From NCBI GenBank assembly GCA_016297415.1, contig JAEDGQ010000034.1, positions 1 through 19,323 on the forward strand: a stretch of DNA of 19,323 nucleotides. Direction: 5' to 3'. The notes beneath the pieces are model-generated. The model did no database searches, had not been told where the DNA came from, and worked only from the letters and a program-made list of their open reading frames with translations. The position numbers were made by a program, and so were the translations under genes. The stretch's first letter is position 1, and each line of letters opens with the position of its first letter. The DNA is from Treponema sp. GTDB taxonomy: Bacteria > Spirochaetota > Spirochaetia > Treponematales > Treponemataceae. This document shows, piece by piece, positions 13,225 through 19,323 of this stretch.

Positions 13225-15165
13225 ATGGCTTTTGTAAAAAATCTTTTCGACAAAAACTTTATTGAATATGCTTCTTATGTAATTCGTGACCGTGCAATTC
13301 CTGATTTGGAAGACGGTCTTAAACCTGTACAGAGACGCATTCTTCATACACTTTTTACTGTAAATGACGGCTACTTCAAAAAAGTTCAGTATATTGTAGG
13401 TCGTACCATGGAATATCATCCTCATGGTGATGCTTCAATTTATGGTGCCCTTGTTAATCTTGCTAACAAAGAAATCTTCATGGACAAGCAGGGAAACTTT
13501 GGTAACAAATATACTGGAGATGGTGCCTCTGCCGGCCGTTACATTGAGTGTCGTATCAATAATGTAGCAAAGGAATTTCTCGTAACAAATAAAGCAATTA
13601 CTAAATATGTTCCAAACTATGATGGTCGTAGTGAAGAACCTGAAGTTTATCGTTCAAAGCTGCCTGTTACTCTTCTTATTGGTGCTGAAGGTATTGCCGT
13701 TGGTATGAGCACCAAGATTCTTCCATATAATCTGAAGGAAGTCCTTGATGCTGAAATTAAATGTCTTAAAGGTGAAAAATTTGAAATTTATCCTGATGTT
13801 TCAACAGGCGGACTTATTGATGTCAGTAATTACAATGACGGTAACGGAAAAATCATTACCCGTGCTAAATTTGATACAAGCGATGAAAAGCGCATTGTAA
13901 TTACAGAACTTCCTCTGGATTCAAATGCAAAGGCTCTTCTTGAATCAATCGACAAAGCTTACAGAGCCGGAAAAATTAAAATCAGTTCTGTAGATAACTT
14001 TACAACTGACCACTGTAACATCGAAATTAAGCTTCCTCGCGGTGTATATACAAAAGATGTTATTGATCAGCTTTATGCTTACACCGACTGTGAAAAATCA
14101 ATTGCCTGTCAGATGCTGGTAATCAAGGACAATATGCCTGTTACAATGACAGCAACTGACATCATTAAATATTACGCTGAAAAACTTACTGCCATCATAA
14201 AAGACGAACTTGAGTTTGAACGTGCCAAACTTATGGAAGAACTCCATATGCGTACTCTTGAAAGAATCTTTGTTGAAGAACGCATTTACAAAGCAATCGA
14301 AACTAAGAAAACTCAGGAGGATGTAGTTAAGGCAGTTTACAAAGGGTTTGTTCCTTTTAAGGCAGAACTTATTCGTCCGATTAATGATGATGATGTAGAA
14401 CATTTGCTTTCGATTCCAATTCGTCGTATTTCCCTTTTTGATATCAATAAGAACCGTGAAACTGTTAAGATAATCAATGATCGTCTTAAGGAAATTGCAA
14501 AACGGTTAAAGAATCTTAAGGGCTGTGCAGTTGAATATCTTGGCGAAATGCTTGATAAATTCAAAAAACTTTCACCGGAACTTCTTGAACGCCATACACA
14601 GATTAAAAGCTTTAGTGCTGTTGATGTTAAGGCTGTTGCAAAATCTGATCAGAGTCTTCGCTACGATGAAAAGGGCTATCTTGGAATCGGCGTAAGCGGT
14701 GGAACTGAACTTATGAAGGTTTCTCCTTATGACCGTATTCTTGTTGTGCGTAAAACCGGTATGTTCTCCGTTACAGATGTACCTCAGAAAATGTTCGTAG
14801 ACAAGGGAATGTGGTTCTGTCAGGTTGCAGAAAAAGAAAAAATCAATCCTGTTCTGTTTACTGTAATTTTCCGTGATCCAAAAACAAAGTATGCTTTCAT
14901 TAAACGCTGCCGTATTGCCAGCTGGATTATGAACCGTGACTACTTTATGGCTCCGGATGGAATGGAAGTTCTTCATATTGATACCCGTGAAAAATTCACT
15001 TTCACCCTAAATTACGAAAAAAAGCCCCGGGTAAAAGTGCTTGAAGAACAGTTCAAGGCTCAGGATTTCGAAGAAAAGGGACTCAAAACACTTGGTGTTC
15101 GTCTTGCAGCAAAAGAAGTTGAATCTGTAAAAGTTGACGGCGCACAGATGGAGTTGTTTGTTTAA
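13225..15165 (+). CDS. parC: topoisomerase IV subunit A (ParC-type)
   Basis: This is the DNA-cleaving subunit of the type IIA enzyme, partner of the parE product upstream. The 646-residue protein starts with the winged-helix breakage domain (DRAIPDLEDGLKPVQRRIL, 23-41). The catalytic Tyr106 lies in GRYIE. The quinolone region reads HPHGDASIYG (65-74). The tower and coiled-coil region is about 300-470. The C-terminal part after about 470 is short for a full six-blade beta-pinwheel, so DNA wrapping as in gyrase is not expected. Positions equal to E. coli GyrA Ser83 and Asp87 are Ala70 and Gly74. The ribosome site GGAGA (13209-13213) is 11 bases before the ATG. The stop is directly followed by the GTG of the membrane protein. 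GyrA is the alternative name, but context and length favour ParC. Confidence 0.88.
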   Translation: MAFVKNLFDKNFIEYASYVIRDRAIPDLEDGLKPVQRRILHTLFTVNDGYFKKVQYIVGRTMEYHPHGDASIYGALVNLANKEIFMDKQGNFGNKYTGDGASAGRYIECRINNVAKEFLVTNKAITKYVPNYDGRSEEPEVYRSKLPVTLLIGAEGIAVGMSTKILPYNLKEVLDAEIKCLKGEKFEIYPDVSTGGLIDVSNYNDGNGKIITRAKFDTSDEKRIVITELPLDSNAKALLESIDKAYRAGKIKISSVDNFTTDHCNIEIKLPRGVYTKDVIDQLYAYTDCEKSIACQMLVIKDNMPVTMTATDIIKYYAEKLTAIIKDELEFERAKLMEELHMRTLERIFVEERIYKAIETKKTQEDVVKAVYKGFVPFKAELIRPINDDDVEHLLSIPIRRISLFDINKNRETVKIINDRLKEIAKRLKNLKGCAVEYLGEMLDKFKKLSPELLERHTQIKSFSAVDVKAVAKSDQSLRYDEKGYLGIGVSGGTELMKVSPYDRILVVRKTGMFSVTDVPQKMFVDKGMWFCQVAEKEKINPVLFTVIFRDPKTKYAFIKRCRIASWIMNRDYFMAPDGMEVLHIDTREKFTFTLNYEKKPRVKVLEEQFKAQDFEEKGLKTLGVRLAAKEVESVKVDGAQMELFV

Positions 15166-16098
15166 GTGAAAACAGATTTTAAGTTCCTTTACGGAAGAAT
15201 GATTCATTCTGCTCAAAAATATCTGGGCAGAATTTTCATATCTGTATTTTTAGTTTCTCTTCTGGAGTTTTTTAACTCTACTGTGTTTACAGCCGGAGCA
15301 GGGTGGTTCTTTACCCGTATCTCTGAATCTCCTTATTATCAAACCTGCGGACTTATTCTTCTTGCCTGCGGAATTTTTGTGCTTTTTTTAATTCAGTCTG
15401 GTTTTTCTGTAATGCTTTTAAGAATGGCAAGAGATCAGTTTGTAACCATCGGTTATGTTTTTTATAGTTTCAGAAAATTCAAAAAAATGGGAAGTGCAGC
15501 TTTATTCATTAGTTCCATTTTTGTACTAATTTCTGCAGCTGTTCGTTTCTGTGTAAAGACTTTCTTAAAAGATGACAGTGCAGCAATGAATTTTCTTGTT
15601 TCCCGTTTAGGAGAGTCAGGACCTCTTTTTGTAGTTTCAGGCATAACTCTCTTTCTTATGTTCCTGGCCTTTTATATTCTGATTTTTCTTTTTCCAGCTA
15701 AATACGATAATCCAGACAAAAGTGTTTTTCAGTGTGCTGCAATCAGCCGCAGAATTGTTTTCAGGTATTTCTTCAAGTTCCCGGGATTTGTTTTAAGAGC
15801 ATGCGGCAGCAATCTGATTCTGGCTCTTTTTTATGGTGGAATGTCATTATATATGGCTGAATCTTCAGAATCTCCTTTTGTTTATCTTTTTTCCATTGTT
15901 TTTAGTTTCCTGTATTTTATAAATCTTCTTAAGGCCTACAGCCTTGCAAGTCTTTCCGTTCCTGTTTTCTATCAATGGGCTCTTGAACCAAAAATCCATA
16001 TCATCGTTTCAGTTCTTGAACAATACGGAAAGAAATTAAAAGAATTCAAAAAAGACGAAACAAAAGAAGAAAACAAATCTGAGGATGAAGAAAAATAA
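15166..16098 (+). CDS. six-helix membrane protein, function unknown
   Basis: I do not recognise a family. The 310-residue product has about six hydrophobic helices (roughly 20-42, 60-85, 107-128, 147-172, 203-228, 233-258). A hydrophilic, highly charged C-terminal tail (about 275-310, rich in Lys and Glu) is probably cytosolic. No enzyme motif stands out. The start is GTG 15166, directly after the parC stop TAA. GGAG at 15151-15154 is the nearest ribosome site, so translation is likely coupled. Its stop shares one base with the yigZ start (TAATG). Its place in the topoisomerase operon is probably historical rather than functional. Confidence 0.75.
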   Translation: MKTDFKFLYGRMIHSAQKYLGRIFISVFLVSLLEFFNSTVFTAGAGWFFTRISESPYYQTCGLILLACGIFVLFLIQSGFSVMLLRMARDQFVTIGYVFYSFRKFKKMGSAALFISSIFVLISAAVRFCVKTFLKDDSAAMNFLVSRLGESGPLFVVSGITLFLMFLAFYILIFLFPAKYDNPDKSVFQCAAISRRIVFRYFFKFPGFVLRACGSNLILALFYGGMSLYMAESSESPFVYLFSIVFSFLYFINLLKAYSLASLSVPVFYQWALEPKIHIIVSVLEQYGKKLKEFKKDETKEENKSEDEEK

Positions 16099-16691
16099 TG
16101 CTAGTTCCTGTTAAGACAGCCGCTGCAGAGATAATTATTAAAGGTTCCCGCTTTCTTGGCGAAACTTTTATTATTGAAGAAAATTCACAGGTAAAGGCAA
16201 TCATAAAACAGCAGAAACAAAAATATGCTGATGCTACCCATGTATGCCATGCTTTTATTCTTGGAAAAAATGCAGAAATTATGGGTATGAGCGATGACGG
16301 CGAACCAGGTGGAACTGCCGGAAGACCAATGCTGGATGTCTTAAAAGGGCGTAATGTTACAAATGTACTTGTTACAGTTACAAGATGGTTTGGCGGAACC
16401 TTACTTGGAACAGGGGGACTTGTTCATGCTTACGGGGACAGTGCAAAAGCTGTTCTCGATGTAACTGATTTTGAAGAACTTGTTGAAAAAAAATCATTTT
16501 CAATTCTTACAGATTATCAGATGTATCAGGTAGTTAAAAAAATCATGGAAGGTTTTACTTTCTATGGAACTTCAGAAGAATTTGGAGAAGGAGTCCGCAT
16601 ATGGGCGCAGATTGCTGTAACAGACGGTGAAAAGTTTGCCTCTGAAGTTTTTGACAGAACAAACGGCAAAGTTTCTGTCCTATATAATTAG
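16098..16691 (+). CDS. yigZ: YigZ/IMPACT (UPF0029) family protein
   Basis: This is a 197-residue member of the YigZ/IMPACT family. Eukaryotic IMPACT regulates the kinase GCN2; the bacterial role is not well settled, with nucleic-acid or ribosome-linked roles suggested. The family signature is clear: MSDDGEPGGTAGRPMLDVL in the N-terminal domain and VTRWFGGTLLGTGGLVHAYG further on. The C-terminal part (about 125-197) is the smaller ferredoxin-like domain. The length is normal. ATG 16098 overlaps the stop of the membrane protein by one base, showing coupling. It is the last gene of the parE operon. No strong terminator follows, but a weak hairpin with a T-run lies at 16740-16762, past the next promoter. 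Confidence 0.93.
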   Translation: MLVPVKTAAAEIIIKGSRFLGETFIIEENSQVKAIIKQQKQKYADATHVCHAFILGKNAEIMGMSDDGEPGGTAGRPMLDVLKGRNVTNVLVTVTRWFGGTLLGTGGLVHAYGDSAKAVLDVTDFEELVEKKSFSILTDYQMYQVVKKIMEGFTFYGTSEEFGEGVRIWAQIAVTDGEKFASEVFDRTNGKVSVLYN

Positions 16692-16698
16692 AATCTTT

Positions 16699-16727
16699 TT
16701 GACGGACTATAAATTCAATTTTATAAT
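16699..16727 (+). promoter_or_regulatory. strong promoter of the TrpX-type lipoprotein gene
   Basis: TTGACG (16699-16704), 17 bases, then perfect TATAAT (16722-16727) make the best promoter in the window. The transcription start would be near 16734, giving a leader of about 50 bases that holds the hairpin at 16740-16754 and the ribosome site AGGAGA (16771-16776). Confidence 0.85.
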
Positions 16728-16739
16728 GGAAGTAACATA

Positions 16740-16762
16740 CACTTTAAAAAAGTGAATTTTTT
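16740..16762 (+). terminator. weak terminator-like hairpin in the leader
   Basis: CACTTT (16740-16745) and AAAGTG (16749-16754) form a 6-bp stem with a 3-base loop, followed within two bases by six T residues (16757-16762). It may end yigZ read-through or attenuate the lipoprotein message. The stem has only two G-C pairs, so its strength is doubtful. Confidence 0.35.
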
Positions 16763-16783
16763 CATAAAAAAGGAGAAAAAAAA

Positions 16784-17749
16784 ATGAAAAAAATTGCTGC
16801 TGTACTGGCTGCTGCTGCATTTGCCGGTCTTGCACTTACTGGTTGTGAAAAGAAGGCTAAAGCTGTTCCTTCTGACAAGGTATTAAAAATTGGTATTATC
16901 CAGCTTGTTGAACATCCGGCACTGGATAGTAACTGCAAAGGATTTATTGATGGTCTTGCAGAAGCTGGTTACATTGATGGACAGAACATTACTATTGATC
17001 TTCACAACGCGCAGGGAGATCAGGGTAACTGTATAACAATCGCTAACAAATTTGTAAACGATAAAGACGATCTTATTTTTGCAATTGCAACTCCTGCAGC
17101 TCAGGCTGTTGCAAACCTTACAGATTCAATTCCTGTTCTTATTTCTTCAGTAACAGATCCACAGTCTGCTAAACTTGTAAAATCAAACGAAAAACCAGGT
17201 ACAAACGTTACTGGTACTTCAGATCTTACACCTGTAAATGCTCAGATTTCTCTTATTAAAGAATTTTTCCCGGAAACAAAAACTGTAGGTCTTATGTACT
17301 GCTCAAGTGAACAGAACTCTGTATTCCAGATTGACATGGCTAAAAAAGCTTGTGATGCCGCTGGATTCAAATACATTGAAGGATCAGTTTCTAACTCAAA
17401 TGAAATTCAGCAGGTTACTCAGAGCCTTGTTGGTAAAGTTGATGTAATTTATATTCCAACTGACAATATGCTTGCTGCTGGTATGGCTACTGTTTCACAG
17501 GTTGCTACAGCAAACGGAATCCCAACAGTTGTAGGAGAAGAAGGTATGGTTCAGTCTGGAGGTCTTGTAACAATGGGTATTAACTACTACGAACTTGGAA
17601 AACAGACTGCTGCAATGGCTGTTCAGATTCTTAAAGATGGTGCAAAACCAGCTTCTATGCCAATCCAGTATCTTTCAAACTGTAACTATTCAAAAAATAA
17701 GGAAATAGAAAAGGCTCTTGGTCTTTCTCTTCCAGATTCACATAACTAA
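16784..17749 (+). CDS. TrpX-type ABC transporter substrate-binding lipoprotein
   Basis: This is a predicted lipoprotein that binds a small ligand and hands it to an ABC importer. The 321-residue product has lipobox LTGC (Cys21) and the ABC_sub_bind fold throughout: KIGIIQLVEHPALDSNCKGF near the N-terminus, IFAIATPAAQAVANLT in the middle, and VIYIPTDNMLAAGM further on. In the few studied members the ligand is an aromatic amino acid (TrpX of the TrpXYZ system). Here the ligand is not known. It is driven by a near-consensus promoter and good ribosome site AGGAGA, so it is likely highly expressed. The usual permease and ATPase genes do not follow. A strong terminator and a convergent gene come next, so it is an orphan binding protein in this window. 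Confidence 0.88.
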   Translation: MKKIAAVLAAAAFAGLALTGCEKKAKAVPSDKVLKIGIIQLVEHPALDSNCKGFIDGLAEAGYIDGQNITIDLHNAQGDQGNCITIANKFVNDKDDLIFAIATPAAQAVANLTDSIPVLISSVTDPQSAKLVKSNEKPGTNVTGTSDLTPVNAQISLIKEFFPETKTVGLMYCSSEQNSVFQIDMAKKACDAAGFKYIEGSVSNSNEIQQVTQSLVGKVDVIYIPTDNMLAAGMATVSQVATANGIPTVVGEEGMVQSGGLVTMGINYYELGKQTAAMAVQILKDGAKPASMPIQYLSNCNYSKNKEIEKALGLSLPDSHN

Positions 17750-17761
17750 TTTACAGGTTGT

Positions 17762-17809
17762 AAAAAAAGCCCGGTGCAATTCAAACTTCATTGCATCGGG
17801 CTTTTTTTT
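17762..17809. terminator. bidirectional Rho-independent terminator
   Basis: GCCCGGTGCAAT (17769-17780) pairs with ATTGCATCGGGC (17790-17801), with one G-T wobble, across a 9-base loop. Seven A residues precede and eight T residues follow, so it works in both directions. It serves the two convergent lipoprotein genes. Confidence 0.95.
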
Positions 17810-17830
17810 ATATTAAGCAAAATTATCAGT

Positions 17831-19174
17831 TTATTTATTATGTTTTAAATAAGGATGAAGCTGTTCGATTTCGCTGTAGAAATAATTCCAGGCTTCTTCT
17901 TCTGTCATTAATCCTTCAAAATAAGGAGCAAAACAATGATTGATTTTTTCGTTTATTTCCTGATCATAAGGACTTACAAAATCTTTTCTAATTGCTTCTA
18001 CGTTTTCAATGAATGGAGTAATGTGATTCTGGCCTCCAAGGAATGGATTTTTGTAATCACTTGCTGCAATTTCTGACATTGCTTCTCTGTTATTTGTAAA
18101 ATCTCCCATTTCTCTGGCAATTGAAGTCATAGTGTCTTTTTTGCAGGTAAGGGTAAACATAATATCTTTAATAAGTTTTTTATTATCAGTTCCGCTGGCT
18201 GCACAAATCCAGGTTCCACCCCAGGAGAAGGCCTGTGGTCCTTTGCAGAAGGCCCAGTCACCGTAAGTTCCGTTTCCTTCTTTTCTTTCACCTTTTGGAA
18301 ACTGCAATGAAGATGGAATAAGACAGTAGTCAATGAACCAGGCAGGAGCAAAATAACCGAAGACTTTACCTTCAATGCTGGCCCCCTTAAAACTTTCAAC
18401 AGTCCAGAGATTTGCTCTGTTATTGTAGCCTTTTGTTGTATAAGTTTTAGTCTGTTTGATCCACTGTTTAATTGCAGGGTCAATTACGATTGTATCGTTC
18501 TGTACGAAAGGTGCTTTAATATTGTCATAGAAAACACGGTAAGAGTCATCGTAACCTGAAAGCATAAAATAGCCCTTGTCTTTTGCCAGGGAAGCTACAT
18601 AGTCAAATTTGTCCCAGGTAGAAAGTGCCTGCTGAACTTCCTCAGGATTATCTGTTCCAAGAACACTAAGGGCAATTGAACGGCGGTAAATAAAGCCGCC
18701 AGGACAAGCCTGCCATGAAATTCCTTTAAGATGACCGGAATTATCTGTCATTATTGTTTTTGTATACTGATACTGGTCTTTTGTGTCGTTGTCAGTAATG
18801 CCGATATCTTTATATATATCCAGAGTAAAAGGTGTATCAACATATTTTTTAGCGTAGTCAGATTCTACAAGAAACAGGTCGATTCTTTCATCAGCAGGAA
18901 GATCAAATTGTTTTACAAGATATTCATCAAGTTTTGACTGATAGTAGCTGTTTTCGTTTGGGTTAATAATCCAGTTGATTTTTACATCTGCAGGGAGAAG
19001 TCCCTTTGAAATAAAATAATCATTAAAACGAGTTTTAAATTCTGTATTCCAGCAAAAAATATTTAAGACTTTTCCTTCAGGAGTATTGTCTTTTTTTTCG
19101 CAGGAAATAAAAGATGACAAGGAAACTGTTAATAAAACCAATATTACTGGCAGACGAAGTGATTTATTTTTCAT
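17831..19174 (-). CDS. family-1 (sugar-type) extracellular solute-binding lipoprotein
   Basis: This is a predicted ABC-importer binding lipoprotein, 447 residues. The lipobox is FISC (Cys25), followed by a charged linker. The mature part starts with the extracellular solute-binding pattern KVLNIFCWNTEFKTRF. It continues with IDLFLVESDYAKKYVDTPF, a hinge-like region GISWQACPGGFIYRRSIAL, and a C-terminal Trp/Gly-rich stretch, PQAFSWGGTWICAASG, typical of carbohydrate binders. Ligand identity cannot be read from the sequence. AAGG (19182-19185, minus) is the ribosome site. A consensus-like promoter lies just upstream. No permease genes follow in its direction, since the next feature is the shared terminator. 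Any partner would have to be elsewhere in the genome. The numerous Cys residues in the mature part (about eight) are unusual for an exported binding protein. Confidence 0.85.
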   Translation of the reverse strand: MKNKSLRLPVILVLLTVSLSSFISCEKKDNTPEGKVLNIFCWNTEFKTRFNDYFISKGLLPADVKINWIINPNENSYYQSKLDEYLVKQFDLPADERIDLFLVESDYAKKYVDTPFTLDIYKDIGITDNDTKDQYQYTKTIMTDNSGHLKGISWQACPGGFIYRRSIALSVLGTDNPEEVQQALSTWDKFDYVASLAKDKGYFMLSGYDDSYRVFYDNIKAPFVQNDTIVIDPAIKQWIKQTKTYTTKGYNNRANLWTVESFKGASIEGKVFGYFAPAWFIDYCLIPSSLQFPKGERKEGNGTYGDWAFCKGPQAFSWGGTWICAASGTDNKKLIKDIMFTLTCKKDTMTSIAREMGDFTNNREAMSEIAASDYKNPFLGGQNHITPFIENVEAIRKDFVSPYDQEINEKINHCFAPYFEGLMTEEEAWNYFYSEIEQLHPYLKHNK

Positions 19175-19204
19175 AACAAAACCTTTTTAAATTTTAACAT
19201 TTGA

Positions 19205-19232
19205 ATTTTATATTCTATTCATTAATTGTCAA
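19205..19232 (-). promoter_or_regulatory. promoter of the sugar-type lipoprotein gene
   Basis: On the minus strand, a perfect TTGACA (19227-19232) is followed after 16 bases by TAAAAT (19205-19210), one base from consensus. The start would be near 19198, leaving a leader of about 24 bases with AAGG before the ATG. Confidence 0.75.
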
Positions 19233-19308
19233 GATTCTTGCCAGAACAAATGCATTATAACCGATTTCATATTGAAAATGGCGCAAAGGAGTGAAACGGC
19301 TTGCGAAA

Positions 19309-19323
19309 ACACTCGTTTTGTGC
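19309..19323 (-). repeat. edge repeat matching the start of the window in inverse
   Basis: Read on the minus strand this is GCACAAAACGAGTGT, which differs by one base from GCACAAAACGCGTGT at 13-27. It is probably part of a dispersed intergenic repeat cut by the window edge. The flank 19301-19323 can also fold on itself. Confidence 0.4.

Noticed and set aside
10856..15165. Gyrase (gyrB/gyrA) instead of topoisomerase IV
   Set aside because: The adjacent B-then-A order, the short C-terminal part of the A subunit and the ParE/ParC-style motifs favour topoisomerase IV, although a gyrase name cannot be excluded without the rest of the genome.

Overview
The window looks like chromosomal DNA of a host-associated treponeme (Spirochaetota, Treponema-like). 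This is an inference. The signs are low GC, five predicted lipoproteins with short spirochaete-style lipoboxes ending in Ser/Gly-Cys, a topoisomerase IV-type gene pair, dispersed hairpin repeats between genes, and several substrate-binding lipoproteins. No rRNA, tRNA, transposase, phage gene or true CRISPR array was seen. No gap between genes exceeds 300 bases.

Layout. Bases 1-204 hold REP-like repeats: two exact 40-bp copies, a related fragment, and a perfect palindrome. Next come a VanY-type D,D-carboxypeptidase lipoprotein (205-1029, +) and a convergent leucyl-tRNA synthetase (1048-3588, -). A GC-rich double-hairpin element (3661-3742) follows. Then comes a divergent pair: a small XRE regulator (3762-4103, -) and a lipoprotein of unknown function (4239-5228, +). 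Their shared 135-bp gap carries four operator-like sites of identical architecture.

The central accessory block (5443-9040, +) is a redox operon. It contains an exported, Cys-type UGSC protein fused to a second domain with a DGLPVVPPT motif, an exported TlpA-like thioredoxin, a 49-residue membrane CxxC microprotein of the CD1871A type, and a NapH-like membrane polyferredoxin. The genes overlap or are tightly coupled. Together they suggest an electron line from cytosolic iron-sulfur carriers, through the membrane, to extracytoplasmic thiols and finally the UGSC protein. A three-hairpin GC-rich element lies between its first two genes. This block is the best candidate for an undescribed system.

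Next is a two-gene unit: a chagasin-like (I42) cysteine-protease-inhibitor lipoprotein and an HD-domain phosphohydrolase starting at GTG 9683, ending in a terminator. It is followed by a topoisomerase IV operon (10856-16691): parE, parC, a six-helix membrane protein of unknown function, and yigZ. ParE has a Lys/Ala/Thr-rich histone-H1-like N-terminal extension of about 160 residues, within which lies a copy of the REP-like hairpin sequence. Its promoter puts the transcription start at or next to the start codon. Quinolone-contact positions are non-canonical in both subunits.

The window ends with two convergent substrate-binding lipoprotein genes sharing one bidirectional terminator: a TrpX-type protein (16784-17749, +) and a family-1 sugar-type protein (17831-19174, -). 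Neither has a permease or ATPase gene in view. A 15-bp near-match lies inverted at the two edges of the window.
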